Assembly: GCA_022712945.1 (NCBI GenBank)
Contig: JAFLJP010000027.1
Location: 1 to 41,694 of the forward strand
DNA length: 41,694 bases
Direction: 5' to 3'
DNA from: Gammaproteobacteria bacterium
GTDB lineage: Bacteria; Pseudomonadota; Gammaproteobacteria; RBG-16-57-12
This document shows positions 1-9,084 of the stretch, in pieces (positions within the stretch are counted from its first letter, which is position 1; each line of letters begins with the position of its first letter). The notes under the pieces were generated by a model, which worked only from the letters and a program-made list of their open reading frames with translations, had not been told where the DNA came from and ran no database searches. The position numbers were made by a program, and so were the translations under genes.

Positions 1-61
1 CTGACATCATTGATGCACTCAGCGGCAATCGCAAACCACTGCTGCCCGGATACCGAGTTAA

Positions 62-169
62 AAGGAACTCTCTGGATACTATTTAGCCGGGAACATTGCT
101 CGAACTTATGACGGAATGATGATCGCGTTGCCGGAGGAAGAGTGGATTGCTTTTCGAACGATGGGCTAG
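62..169 (+). pseudogene. Possible gene remnant at the left edge
   Basis: A short open frame, stop-bounded at its 5' side (TAA at 59-61), ends in TAG at 167-169. Its protein-like tail includes ARTYDGMMIALPEEEWIAF. A second frame from about position 3 to 83 reads DIIDALSGNRKPLLPGYRV before a stop, so the two could be frameshifted parts of one decayed gene that began outside the window. I do not recognise the family. The remaining bases up to 369 contain no gene I can support. A minus-strand open frame at 171-401 overlaps the end of the RND gene and shows no family signature. Confidence 0.2.
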
Positions 170-369
170 GTTAAGCTGATTGAGGTGCTGTTTTAGCTCG
201 CAGCCAATGTCTCAATTTATCCAAATTCAGAAAATCGAATCGAGGTACAAAGAAACCGCCCGCTAAGCGGAATAAATATTCAAAGCATCCGCATGTTTCT
301 ACTGTAAGGTTGCTCCGTGGAGAAGAACCCAGTGAATAGTCACCTTGAAAGGGCTGGGTGAGTGGACTT

Positions 370-3300
370 TCAGTGCACAGTGGTCGAGTCAGTGCGGGCA
401 CTGTTCAAGTGACTACGCACCATAAATGTACGGTAGAGTAGCGGGATCACGAACAGGGTCAGTATGGTTGAAAAACCAAGCCCCCAAACGATGGCTGAGG
501 CGACCGGCCCCCACATCAGTGAGGCTCCGCCGATGCCGGTGGCCAGTGAAAACAGTCCGGCGATGGTGGTGAGTGAGGTGATGATTACCGGAACCACCCG
601 CCGTCTCGCTGCATAGACGGTTGCATGCAATACGCTCATCCCCGATGCCAGGCGGTTGTTTGCTGCGTCGATCATCACAATGGCGGCGTTCACCGCAATT
701 CCGGCGAGGGCAACCACGCCATAGAGGGTGTAGAGGCTGAGCGGGTTTTGTGTGACCAACAGGCCAAAGGTGACACCGGCAAAGGCCATTGGCACAGTTG
801 CCAAAATCATCAACGGCTGGAAGTAGCTGCGAAATTGCGTGCCCAGAATCAGATAGATCAAGCCGACACCAAACAACATCAATTGCGAGAGCGCTTCAAT
901 GCTCTCGTTGATATCTTCCAGCTCCCCCGTAAAGTCCAGATTAACCCCAGGATATTGATCGCGAATGGTCAGCCACTTCTCCTGTAACAGCCGATTGGCT
1001 TCAAGGGTATCCATTATTCCCTTGTCCAGATCGGCTGACAGGGTGATGGTGCGGCGGAAGTTGTAGTGACGAATCTTCGCCTTGCCCCGTGCACTTTCGG
1101 CATTGACCACTTCACCCAGTGGAATATAGCCTCCCGATGGCAGTGCCAGTGGTGTTCGCAGTAGCTGCTCTATGCTCTGATATTCGTTGGAGGCCGCTTT
1201 TACCCGCAGCTCAACCTTTTCGCCATTATCCTGCATTGAGGTCACCACCTCGCCGGTAAACAGCAAGCGAATATTTCGTGTGACCTGCTGTGGCAGCAGT
1301 CCGGCACGTTTTATCGCATCCTGATTCAAGGTTAGGCGCAGCTCCTGTTTTCCTGGGCTGTCGTCATCACTGATATCTCTTACCGCAGGCAGTGTCTCCA
1401 GATAGCGCGTCAATCGGTCGGTCACTTCACGGATCGGCTCGAACGCTTCACCGCGCACTTTCACTTTAATCGGCTTTTCGATGGGCGGGCCACCCGCCAG
1501 ACGCAGAATAACCACTTTGGCACTGCCCGCGTTGGCCTGAATATCGGCGCGCATCGAATCGATCACCTCATCCACACCCCGCATACCCTTTTTCTTTGGC
1601 TGCAAACTGATGGCAATTTGCCCATAGCGGTCACCGAAGAAAGGTTCTGTTTCGGTGAACATCTGCCCGGCAATGGCGCTGATGCCGCGTACTTCTGCTT
1701 CATCAACGTGTTGATAGACCGTTTTTTCCAGTGTCGTGACCCGTTCCAGGGTTTGATCCAGAGAAGAGCCTGGCGGCATCACCACATTCACGTAGTAGAG
1801 GCGCAGTGGATCAAAGGCGAAAAACTGCACTTTGACCATGTCGCTAAAGAAGACACCAACGGCAGCCAACAGTACCAAACCCACCCCTAACAATGAACGC
1901 TTGGGACGACGCAATACTTTAATCAGCAAACGGCTGTACTTAACCCGGAGTAGGTGAGTGAAACGCACCCGGTAACGGTGCGCCCGTGACGGTTTATTGA
2001 AGTTTACTTTCACCATTGAGACGTGCACTGGTAGCAGCCAGTAAGCCTCCAGCAGTGAAATCGCCAACGCCACCGTCACCACAAAGGGGATAACAAACAT
2101 AAAATCCCCCAGAATTCCCGGCAATAGCATGAGGGGCAAAAAAGCCGCCATGGTGGTGATAATTGCTGCGGTAACTGGGGTGAATACTTCAACCAATGCT
2201 TGCTGTGCCGCTTGCAGGGCCTCCTCGCCGCGTTGAATGCGATAATAGATGGCTTCAACCACAACCACCGCATCATCCACCAGCATACCTAACACCAGTA
2301 CCAACCCCAGTAGTACCGAGACATTCAAGGTAGAGCCTGTCGCATTCAAGAGCCAGAAGGTGCCTGCCAGCGTGAATGGAATACCAATGCCGATGAAAAA
2401 AGCGATGCGCGAGCCCAGAAACACCCAAGTGACCAAGGTGACCATAATCAGCCCGAACAGCGCGTTGGTCTGCATAATAGTGAGTGCTTCACGGGTGGGC
2501 ACGGTCTGATCATCCAACAGGTGGATCTGAATGCCCTCGCTTGCACGGCTTCTATTTTGCACTTCAATGTAGGTTTGTAGTCGCTCCACCAGCGCCAAGG
2601 TATTGGTGTAGCTCTTTTTGTTGATCGCCATCAATACCGCCGGCTCTCCTTGGTAACGAACCAGTTGCCGCGCTTCTGCCCGGGCGCGGCTGACGGTCGC
2701 CACAGCACCCAGTGGGATTTCACCTTGTGCGGTAATAATGGGTAGTGATGCAATATATTCGGGGTCGGCTTTGGCCCCCAATACACGCACCAACCACTCC
2801 CGCTGTTGATTGAGCATGATGCCGGCGGAGCTGTCGCGAAAACTGGCCTGAATGGTATCGGCAACCTCGGTGGCGGTGATGCCATATTGTTCGAGCTGCG
2901 TGGGGTTGAACTCTACCCGCAGTTCTGGCTGGTGCAGTCCCGCCGGATTAATTCCATCTACCCCTTTGAGTCGCTCCAGATCCTCTTTTATCGAGGTGGC
3001 GTGCCGACGCAGCAGCTCGTCATCTTCCAGTCCTTGTACCACCAGCATCGCTGTCGGCATGGAGTTGCTGGAGGTGATCTCAAAAATGTAGGGTTCCTCT
3101 GCACTATCCGGTAGATCGGTGTTGGCTTTGTTTTGAATTTCGCGGCGTAGGTCGGTGATGCGCTTGTCGAAGGTGCGCTCATCAATATCGTTGAAACGGA
3201 TGGTGATGTCCGAAAACCCCTCCATGGAGCTGCTCTGTACAAAGCGGACATCGGCCACCTGGGCCAGTGCATCCTCCAGTGGGTCGGTTATCAGCTTTTC

Positions 3301-3471
3301 AACATCTTCCGCTGAGGCTCCCGGCAGGATGGTGTTAACGCTGATCCAGTTGAAATTGATTTCAGGGTCCTGCTCCCGGGGCATCTCAAAGTAGGAGAGC
3401 GTGCCCATTACGAGCACGATGGCAAAGGTGAGGTTTGCTAGTACATGATTGGTGAGAAAACGTTTCAACAT
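370..3471 (-). CDS. RND-family efflux permease (HAE1/AcrB-like inner-membrane pump)
   Basis: This is a full-length (1033 aa) resistance-nodulation-division pump that would drive proton-coupled export from the inner membrane or periplasm together with a membrane fusion protein and an outer-membrane channel. Visible family features are an N-terminal membrane helix at residues 10-28, a large periplasmic domain, and the TM4 signature GMLVDDAVVVVEAIYY with the proton-relay aspartates at 399-400. The domain pair then repeats, with a second helix bundle ending near residue 1015. The substrate cannot be read from sequence; the family exports drugs, solvents, lipids or metals. The start lies 6 bp after the fusion-protein stop, so the two are surely co-transcribed. 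No TolC-type channel gene is adjacent. Confident in family, not in substrate. Confidence 0.93.
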   Translation of the reverse strand: MLKRFLTNHVLANLTFAIVLVMGTLSYFEMPREQDPEINFNWISVNTILPGASAEDVEKLITDPLEDALAQVADVRFVQSSSMEGFSDITIRFNDIDERTFDKRITDLRREIQNKANTDLPDSAEEPYIFEITSSNSMPTAMLVVQGLEDDELLRRHATSIKEDLERLKGVDGINPAGLHQPELRVEFNPTQLEQYGITATEVADTIQASFRDSSAGIMLNQQREWLVRVLGAKADPEYIASLPIITAQGEIPLGAVATVSRARAEARQLVRYQGEPAVLMAINKKSYTNTLALVERLQTYIEVQNRSRASEGIQIHLLDDQTVPTREALTIMQTNALFGLIMVTLVTWVFLGSRIAFFIGIGIPFTLAGTFWLLNATGSTLNVSVLLGLVLVLGMLVDDAVVVVEAIYYRIQRGEEALQAAQQALVEVFTPVTAAIITTMAAFLPLMLLPGILGDFMFVIPFVVTVALAISLLEAYWLLPVHVSMVKVNFNKPSRAHRYRVRFTHLLRVKYSRLLIKVLRRPKRSLLGVGLVLLAAVGVFFSDMVKVQFFAFDPLRLYYVNVVMPPGSSLDQTLERVTTLEKTVYQHVDEAEVRGISAIAGQMFTETEPFFGDRYGQIAISLQPKKKGMRGVDEVIDSMRADIQANAGSAKVVILRLAGGPPIEKPIKVKVRGEAFEPIREVTDRLTRYLETLPAVRDISDDDSPGKQELRLTLNQDAIKRAGLLPQQVTRNIRLLFTGEVVTSMQDNGEKVELRVKAASNEYQSIEQLLRTPLALPSGGYIPLGEVVNAESARGKAKIRHYNFRRTITLSADLDKGIMDTLEANRLLQEKWLTIRDQYPGVNLDFTGELEDINESIEALSQLMLFGVGLIYLILGTQFRSYFQPLMILATVPMAFAGVTFGLLVTQNPLSLYTLYGVVALAGIAVNAAIVMIDAANNRLASGMSVLHATVYAARRRVVPVIITSLTTIAGLFSLATGIGGASLMWGPVASAIVWGLGFSTILTLFVIPLLYRTFMVRSHLNSARTDSTTVH

Positions 3472-3477
3472 GATCAG

Positions 3478-4467
3478 TTAATGCACCGTATTTTGGCGTG
3501 GCAGTGTTTTGTCCAGCACCAGCTCAGTGGAGAGCGGGAGCTGTTCAATGTTGACCGCTCGCCCCTCTTGTGCGCCGGGTAGCGGCGTAAACACCGCTTC
3601 CCCCTGTTGCAGGATGAAAACACCCATCTCACCACCCCGGCGTTGCAGGTAGCTGGCGGGTAGCGAAGGGCGATGGTCACGCCACTGTAGCCGACCACTG
3701 GCACCCACCAGCGCCGGAGTATCGATAAAATCGAGCCGGGCCTGTTGCGTACGTTGCTGGGGGTGGAGCATCGGCAGCAGGGTGTGAAGCTGTAGTGGGT
3801 ACTGTTTTTCACCCATTACAAAGGTCAACTCACGGTTTTTATGCAGTTGTTGGGCATCTTGATAGTGCAGATCAGCACGCAGCTGTTGGCCCTGATTGGC
3901 CAGCAGTCGTAAAACTGGTGTTGCCGGGCTGATCAGCTCACCCAGTTGGGCTTGGCGTTCGACCACCACGCCGGAGAATGGTGCTCTTACCGTGCAGTCA
4001 TCGATATATCGCTGGGCCTGATCACGTTGTGCCTGTTTGGCTGTCAGCTCGGTGGTCAGTGTTGCCAATTCAGTTTGGCGCTGGCGCAACCGCTCTTCCG
4101 AGATATTATTGCTTTTGCCTAGACGTTGGGACTGCTGCAGCTGGAACTCAGCCAAGGTGATACGCGCTTCAAGGCCTTCGATTGCAGCTACTATTTGTCG
4201 ATACTGCTGACGATAGCTAAAATCATCCAATTGGAACAGTGGCTCACCGCGCTTGACCCGGTCACCCACATCAACCAATACCGCTTGAACGATACCACTC
4301 ACTTCGGTGGAGAGCAGGCTGTTCTGTTTTGCCACCACGCGTGCCGGTGCCGAGTGCTGCTGATAAATCACCAGCTCGCTCAAGGGGGTTGTCTGCCACG
4401 TGGCAGCAATACTCACACCGCCGTGGAGTACAAGAGTCAACAACAGAGAAAACCTGATCCATTTCAT
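3478..4467 (-). CDS. RND efflux periplasmic adaptor (membrane fusion protein)
   Basis: A 329 aa HlyD/AcrA-type adaptor that links the RND pump to an outer-membrane channel. From the chosen start it has a signal peptide (MKWIRFSLLLTLVLHGGVSIAA). A lipoyl-like half motif (VDVGDRVKRGEPLFQLD) follows, then an alpha-hairpin rich in Gln/Glu/Leu, the second lipoyl half (DDCTVRAPFSGVVVERQAQLGELI), and a beta-barrel region. The frame extends upstream to 4524, but the ATG at 4467 is preceded by GGAAAG at 7 bp and begins the signal peptide directly, so it is preferred. The adaptor is 6 bp upstream of the pump gene and 68 bp downstream of the cytochrome gene on the same strand. The family call is secure; the cargo is unknown. 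Confidence 0.9.
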   Translation of the reverse strand: MKWIRFSLLLTLVLHGGVSIAATWQTTPLSELVIYQQHSAPARVVAKQNSLLSTEVSGIVQAVLVDVGDRVKRGEPLFQLDDFSYRQQYRQIVAAIEGLEARITLAEFQLQQSQRLGKSNNISEERLRQRQTELATLTTELTAKQAQRDQAQRYIDDCTVRAPFSGVVVERQAQLGELISPATPVLRLLANQGQQLRADLHYQDAQQLHKNRELTFVMGEKQYPLQLHTLLPMLHPQQRTQQARLDFIDTPALVGASGRLQWRDHRPSLPASYLQRRGGEMGVFILQQGEAVFTPLPGAQEGRAVNIEQLPLSTELVLDKTLPRQNTVH

Positions 4468-4535
4468 CAGCAAGCTTTCCATCCTTCCATTTGGTGGGAT
4501 CCCATCTTGTCTGTGTGGTAACAAAAGGTCAACTG

Positions 4536-5828
4536 TTAATGGGCGATTTTTGGCCAGTAAGCCTCAAACTTGAAATCGGGGCTGTGACTGCCCACGTGAC
4601 ACTGCTGGCAACGTGCCAGTGGCGGCATCTGTTGATTTACTGTCGCCTGCTCTCCCGTGCTCTCTACATGTGCCTTTCCCGCACCGTGGCAGTTTTCACA
4701 TTGAACATTCATCAACTCCGGGGTCATCACAAAGTCGATGAATCCACCCTGATCAAAACCGACGGTATGGCAGACGATGCAGTCCGGGTCGAACGATTTT
4801 CCGACATTTTCCAGTGTAGAAAATGCCGTCGCATGTTTTGTGCTCTGCCAGCTGTCAAACTGAGATTGGTGGCATGAGGCGCAGGATTCAGCCCCCAGAT
4901 AATCACGTTCACCCGAGGCGAGTGCTTTTTTGATTTCCGCTTCAGCCAGGTAGGCCGCTTTTACCTTGGCATTGTAGTCGTTATACCACTCACGCAGCTT
5001 TTCATCGTCAGCAACGGATTCGGGCATCTCAATGACCTGGTGCTTGTATTGGTCAACTTTGCCATTGCTAAACTCTAAATCTACCCGGCCCAAACGCATT
5101 CCCCGGGAGCCGGGTTTTAGTACCAAAGTATCTCCTGCCATTTGTGGCTCAGAAAAAACCTCATGCCCGGCACGCACTACCAAAATATCCACATCTGCAA
5201 GATCAAACTCCCGCTGCACCTTACGCAGTGGCCAAGCGGTGAGCAGTACTGTCAGTTCGCCGTGTTCACTGGCTGCCTTAAGCCCCCGCTGAACAACTGC
5301 CATGTCATCCATCGTCAGCCACTGACTCTGATCCATCTGGCGGAAAGGTGAACGTTTCGGGCTCAACCAGCTGAATACCCGTAGCGTCACACTATCACGT
5401 TCAATCTTGCGCGAGCGGGTGACGGTATCTCCGCTGTCTTTCCAGTTACCCGCCAGCCAGGGAATATTGTAGTCATCGATAAACTCAACACCATAGGCCA
5501 GGTCGCGCCAGCGCAGTGCCACCGCATCGTAATTGAAAGTTGAGAAACCCTTTAAAACATATTCGCTTTTCAATTGATCCCGACTCGACTCGTTGGCCAG
5601 CAACTGACCCGCTGAAATGGCCACCAGATCAGGCTGTTCACTGCGCAGTGCTTTCAACGTTGTCGAACGACGCAAAATGCCACCGTAGTTCCCCCCCTCA
5701 CTACAGCCACAAGGCTCCAGTTCACCATTAAAATCACCCGCATAGATCAGGGTTAGTGGTGCGCTCTGGACAGACCAGGGGAGTAGCAAAGTAATCAATA
5801 GTAAAAATGAAATGGTGAACTTTTGCAT
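4536..5828 (-). CDS. UshA-like metallophosphatase-fold protein with C-terminal tetraheme cytochrome c domain
   Basis: A 430 aa exported protein. A signal peptide covers residues 1-23 (cleavage near VQSA-PLT). Residues 24-300 resemble the 5'-nucleotidase/UshA metallophosphoesterase fold, beginning LIYAGDFNGELEPCGCSEGG. The CGC at 40-42 is the place where, as I recall, UshA-like seleno-family members carry selenocysteine. Residues 311-430 carry four CxxCH heme motifs (Cys316, 350, 377 and 407), as in cytochrome c554-type domains. Many classical metal ligands of UshA (for example an NHE motif) are not apparent, so phosphatase activity is doubtful. It is probably a periplasmic electron carrier or redox enzyme. 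It is the first gene of the unit with the adaptor and RND pump. The partner and reaction are unknown. Confidence 0.82.
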   Translation of the reverse strand: MQKFTISFLLLITLLLPWSVQSAPLTLIYAGDFNGELEPCGCSEGGNYGGILRRSTTLKALRSEQPDLVAISAGQLLANESSRDQLKSEYVLKGFSTFNYDAVALRWRDLAYGVEFIDDYNIPWLAGNWKDSGDTVTRSRKIERDSVTLRVFSWLSPKRSPFRQMDQSQWLTMDDMAVVQRGLKAASEHGELTVLLTAWPLRKVQREFDLADVDILVVRAGHEVFSEPQMAGDTLVLKPGSRGMRLGRVDLEFSNGKVDQYKHQVIEMPESVADDEKLREWYNDYNAKVKAAYLAEAEIKKALASGERDYLGAESCASCHQSQFDSWQSTKHATAFSTLENVGKSFDPDCIVCHTVGFDQGGFIDFVMTPELMNVQCENCHGAGKAHVESTGEQATVNQQMPPLARCQQCHVGSHSPDFKFEAYWPKIAH

Positions 5829-5853
5829 CGCTCTATCCGGTTAAGGTGATGTT

Positions 5854-5970
5854 AAGGGATGTAGAATTTATTAAAATACCGCGCTTACTTCTCTTTTCGC
5901 CCGCCCTATCTAGGCCGGGTGAACAACAATTCGGCCTAATAACGGTACGTTAACTTCTTCTACATTCCTA
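5854..5970. repeat. Family A inverted-repeat element, copy 1 (about 115 bp)
   Basis: The element is bounded by AGGGATGTAGAA (5855-5866) and TTCTACATTCCT (5958-5969), which are near-perfect inverted ends. It shares its whole length with copies at 12435-12549 and 39574-39689. It has no coding potential and looks like a non-autonomous (MITE-like) element. It lies 26 bp upstream of the cytochrome gene start, so it may influence that promoter. Confidence 0.75.
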
Positions 5971-6166
5971 AGGAGGCGCTGAATAAGTTGCGTGATCTTT
6001 ATCAGCTTGGGTGAGTAGACCGCTTTGACTGTATCAAGTTCTAGTACAGCATGCTCTATGGCGTCATTGTAGTGGATTTATATTCTGCTTCCTACGCTCT
6101 CAATAAAGCGACAGGGGTATGTGCATGACAAGCAGGTGAGTAAATTATTCAGACCGGGGGTCGGGG
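5971..6166. other. Intergenic stretch between family A copy 1 and the EEP gene
   Basis: Positions 5969-5988 match one arm of the trmD-rplS palindrome (family D) at 18 of 20 bases, so a half-palindrome abuts the family A element. The remaining 180 bp or so show no gene, terminator or structured RNA that I can identify. Confidence 0.4.
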
Positions 6167-6898
6167 TTAAATTTCGACCTCTATCAAAATCGGGCAGTGG
6201 TCTGATAGCAGTGGGTTTGACCACTCGTAGAGAGCCTTGGCGTCGGTGACTTCAAGGTTGGTGTAGCAGCGATCAAGGGGAACCAGTGGGAGTATTGAGG
6301 GAAATGTTCTTGCGTAGTGACCATGAAGGGTTTTGTGGGCATCGTAAATCCCCAGCTCATCCAATCCCGGGCTGGCCTTTTTATTCCAGTCATTGAAGTC
6401 GCCCGCAAGAATAATCGAATTTCCCGCGCTGTAGTGCCGAATAATTCGCCTGAGATCGGCGTATTGTCGTTTCCGATCTCTATTTAATAGGTTGAGGTGA
6501 ACGCAATAGGTGTCGAGATGTTTTCCATTCGGCATCTCAATCCTGGCGAAAAGAACCCCCCGTTTTTCCCATCGGTTTTTAGAGATGTTGATCTGGTTTG
6601 TTTCAATAATGGGGTATTTGCTGAGGATGACGTTGCCGTGGTGACGGTGTTCATAGACTGCGTTTTTAGCATAGGCGTGGTGATGCCATAGCTCATCGGC
6701 CAGAAATTCGTACTGAGGGTCATCGGGCCAGTGTTCAACTGACGCGGCGTGTTGTCGGTTTTCACCAACCACTTCCTGCAAAAAAACGATGTCGGCATGG
6801 GTTTTTTTGAAAAAGTCTTTAATGTCATGGAGGGTGAATTTTCGATTCAGCGGGCCAAAGCCTTTGTGAATATTAAAACTGAGGGCATCTATTTTCAT
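6167..6898 (-). CDS. Endonuclease/exonuclease/phosphatase (EEP) family hydrolase
   Basis: A 243 aa single-domain member of the DNase I-like EEP superfamily, metal-dependent phosphodiesterases that act on nucleic acids, inositol phosphates or lipids. The motifs are in canonical order: LSFNIHKGFG at the N terminus (Asn9), VFLQEV (metal-binding Glu42), YCVHL, ILAGDFNDW (Asp/Asn pair) and LSDHCPI (catalytic Asp-His). There is no signal peptide. The frame could start at 6910, but the ATG at 6898 has a weak GGTAAG upstream and begins directly at the first strand. Homologues often sit beside cardiolipin synthase genes, but none is present here. It is monocistronic, divergent from the Nudix gene. The substrate is unknown. 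Confidence 0.85.
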   Translation of the reverse strand: MKIDALSFNIHKGFGPLNRKFTLHDIKDFFKKTHADIVFLQEVVGENRQHAASVEHWPDDPQYEFLADELWHHHAYAKNAVYEHRHHGNVILSKYPIIETNQINISKNRWEKRGVLFARIEMPNGKHLDTYCVHLNLLNRDRKRQYADLRRIIRHYSAGNSIILAGDFNDWNKKASPGLDELGIYDAHKTLHGHYARTFPSILPLVPLDRCYTNLEVTDAKALYEWSNPLLSDHCPILIEVEI

Positions 6899-7044
6899 GG
6901 CGCTTACCATTATGGTTGAAAAACGGTACTATTTCTATCGCGCTGGCTTTTCTTTTTTATTAAAAAATCAAGCAATTGCTGGTATTTCAGCTCAAACACT
7001 CTCAGAATGAGATCATCTGTATTTTTTAGAATGAGGTATATCCC

Positions 7045-7479
7045 ATGGGTTATATGGAAAAGCGAGAAGTAGTGACAGCTTTTTTGCGTTATGACAATCG
7101 CATTTTACTGTTGAAACGTAGCAGTAAAGTGGCAACCTACCAAGGATTTTGGTCGGGGGTGAGTGGCTATCTTGATGAAGATGCGCTGTGTCAGGCACGC
7201 CAGGAAATTAGTGAAGAGACCGGATTGGCCGATGAGCAGATTAGTTTTGTCTGCGATGGCGAGCCGCTAAATGTCCCGGCACCTGAACTTGATACCTGTT
7301 GGGAAGTTCACCCGTTTTTGTTTGATGTGGTTGACCCGGATCTGGTCAAACTGAATTGGGAGAATGAAGGCTTTCAGTGGGTAAAGGCAGAAGATATTCA
7401 CGGCATGGAGACGGTGCCGCTGCTACTTAAAACCCTGGCGCGCTGCCTGGAGCGTGAGCGCGGTGATCGTCGTCATTAA
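7045..7479 (+). CDS. Nudix hydrolase
   Basis: A 144 aa Nudix-fold pyrophosphohydrolase (cleaves nucleoside diphosphates linked to another moiety). The Nudix box is at residues 41-61, with core QEISEETGL, where the usual Arg of REUxEExGU is Gln and the preceding loop is about two residues shorter than the consensus. The catalytic EExGL glutamates are intact. There is a good ribosome-binding GAGG 8 bp before the ATG. It is followed at 134 bp by mutY, itself a protein with a Nudix-like C-terminal domain, but the two are not obviously fused or overlapping. The substrate cannot be predicted. Confidence 0.85.
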   Translation: MGYMEKREVVTAFLRYDNRILLLKRSSKVATYQGFWSGVSGYLDEDALCQARQEISEETGLADEQISFVCDGEPLNVPAPELDTCWEVHPFLFDVVDPDLVKLNWENEGFQWVKAEDIHGMETVPLLLKTLARCLERERGDRRH

Positions 7480-7613
7480 AAAATTAGTCGGCTGCTAATG
7501 GGTGTCATTTCATTGCAGCCTAAAATTATTCCGTATTATTCGGCTCTTGGATGATGTTACAACGGTTTAGTTTGTCAAGACCGCTACCCCCCCTACTCTG
7601 AGCACCTTCTACC

Positions 7614-8690
7614 TTGAACAACCCCGATAACCACTTTAGCCGGTGTCTACTGGCTTGGTATGACCAGCATGGTCGTAAATCATTGCCGTGGCATCACAAT
7701 GTCACGCCCTACCGTGTCTGGGTTTCGGAGATTATGTTACAGCAGACTCAGGTCGCGACGGTTATCGATTATTATCAGCGCTTTATGGCGCAATTTCCTA
7801 ATGCAGCGGCATTGGCAGATGCTGATCTGGATATGGTATTACACCAGTGGAGTGGTCTGGGTTATTACGCCCGGGGGCGAAATTTGCATAAAGCGGCGCA
7901 GCTGATCCGTGACCAATATGCAGGGCATTTTCCGCTACAGTTTGAGCAACTGCTTGAGTTGCCGGGAATCGGCCGCTCTACTGCCGGGGCTATTCTGGCC
8001 TTTTCGACAGGAGAGCGTCAGGTGATTTTGGATGGCAATGTGAAGCGGGTGCTGTGTCGCTATCACGCTGTGGATGGTTGGCCGGGCAGGGCGGCTATTT
8101 CCAAACAGCTTTGGCTGTTGGCGGATCAGCACACACCGCAGCGGCGGGTTGCTGAATATACCCAAGCAATTATGGATTTGGGGGCAACCTGTTGCACCCG
8201 TAGTAAGCCCCGTTGTGATGCTTGCCCCTTACAGTCGGGGTGTCTGGCTTATCGGCAGGGTGAAGCTAGGCAATACCCGGTTTCGAAGCCGCGAAAAACG
8301 GTGCCGGTTCGAGCGGCCGCTCTGTTGCTATTGCTGAATGAATCGGGGGATGTTCTGTTGCAGCAACGTCCGCCTGTGGGCATTTGGGGTGGGTTGTGGA
8401 GCCTGCCGGAGTTGCCGCAAGATGAAGAGATGGTTGATTGGTGCCACCAACAGCTTGGGTATCAGGTTGGGTTGATTGAGGTTGGCGAGGTTTTCCGTCA
8501 CACCTTCAGCCATTTCCATCTGGATATTACCCCCCACTATTTGCGAGCAGAGCGGGTGGCCAATAGAGTAATGGAACCGAGTGAAATAGTCTGGTATAAC
8601 TCACAGCATCCTGATCAACGTGGGTTGGCTGCGCCGATACAGCGTTTGATCAAACAGATTCCCCCCAGCGTAAAAGAGAGAACGATATGA
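7614..8690 (+). CDS. mutY: A/G-specific adenine DNA glycosylase MutY
   Basis: A 358 aa MutY, which removes adenine mispaired with 8-oxoguanine in base excision repair. Visible: catalytic Glu39 in [10 protein letters not shown], the helix-hairpin-helix [10 protein letters not shown] (116-125), catalytic Asp140 in ILDGNVKRV, and the 4Fe-4S ligands Cys194-x6-Cys201-x2-Cys204-x5-Cys210. A C-terminal Nudix-like 8-oxoG recognition domain is marked by [10 protein letters not shown]. The start is a TTG; alignment to E. coli MutY (start about seven residues before FS..L.WYD..GRK) supports it, although no strong ribosome-binding site is visible. Its stop overlaps the yggX start by 4 bp (ATGA), so the two are translationally coupled. 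Confidence 0.96.
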   Translation: MNNPDNHFSRCLLAWYDQHGRKSLPWHHNVTPYRVWVSEIMLQQTQVATVIDYYQRFMAQFPNAAALADADLDMVLHQWSGLGYYARGRNLHKAAQLIRDQYAGHFPLQFEQLLELPGIGRSTAGAILAFSTGERQVILDGNVKRVLCRYHAVDGWPGRAAISKQLWLLADQHTPQRRVAEYTQAIMDLGATCCTRSKPRCDACPLQSGCLAYRQGEARQYPVSKPRKTVPVRAAALLLLLNESGDVLLQQRPPVGIWGGLWSLPELPQDEEMVDWCHQQLGYQVGLIEVGEVFRHTFSHFHLDITPHYLRAERVANRVMEPSEIVWYNSQHPDQRGLAAPIQRLIKQIPPSVKERTI

Positions 8691-8959
8691 GCCGTATGGT
8701 GCAGTGTGTGAAATTGGGTAAAGAGGCCGAAGGCCTTGCGCGTCCAACTTATCCTGGAGATCTGGGTAAGCGGATTTTTGATAATGTTTCGAAAGAGGCC
8801 TGGGGTGAGTGGTTGAAGCAGCAGACTATGCTGTTGAATGAGTATCGCCTGACACCGATCGATCCAAAGCATCGCCTGTTTTTAGAAGAGCAGATGGAGA
8901 AGTTTTTCTTTGGTGATGGTGAAGTCACCCCCAGTGAATTTACCCCGCCAGGGGCTTAG
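8687..8959 (+). CDS. yggX: Probable Fe(2+)-trafficking protein YggX
   Basis: A 90 aa YggX-family protein, associated with iron handling and protection of Fe-S clusters from oxidative damage. It has the family pattern: N-terminal [15 protein letters not shown] with the conserved Cys, PYPG-like [19 protein letters not shown], then [15 protein letters not shown] and a C-terminal MEKFFF. The length is typical. The start overlaps the mutY stop, the arrangement found in E. coli and many gammaproteobacteria, where it accompanies the Fe-S enzyme MutY. The TAG stop coincides with the outer edge of the insertion-sequence end starting at 8957. Confidence 0.96.
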   Translation: MSRMVQCVKLGKEAEGLARPTYPGDLGKRIFDNVSKEAWGEWLKQQTMLLNEYRLTPIDPKHRLFLEEQMEKFFFGDGEVTPSEFTPPGA

Positions 8960-9006
8960 CTCGGACATTTCATGAATTTGCGCAAAAATCGCGCAGGATA
9001 TGGGTT
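8957..9006. repeat. Left truncated insertion-sequence end (inverted partner of 9336-9387)
   Basis: About 48 bp starting TTAGC-CGGACATTTC is repeated in inverted orientation at 9336-9387 with only one or two mismatches. The pair brackets tRNA-Phe. The sequence diverges after about 9006, before the tRNA promoter. It looks like one terminus of an insertion sequence whose body has been lost. Confidence 0.7.
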
Positions 9007-9041
9007 CCTTGGGTTAGTGACAATACTTTTCCAGATTGTGC

Positions 9042-9070
9042 TTGACGGATCAGGGCTTAAAAGGTTTAAT
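9042..9070 (+). promoter_or_regulatory. Sigma-70-type promoter for tRNA-Phe
   Basis: TTGACG at 9042-9047 and TTTAAT at 9065-9070 are separated by exactly 17 bp and lie 15 bp before the mature tRNA 5' end. It falls between the left insertion-sequence remnant and the tRNA, so the gene keeps its own promoter. Confidence 0.7.
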
Positions 9071-9084
9071 ACGCAGCAAATGAG

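Noticed and set aside
171..401. Minus-strand 76-codon open frame upstream of and overlapping the RND gene end
   Set aside because: Overlaps the real pump gene, has no ribosome-binding site or family motif; kept only as a note.
4536..5828. Selenocysteine-encoding TGA in the cytochrome gene
   Set aside because: The CGC positions are ordinary cysteine codons and the frame is uninterrupted.
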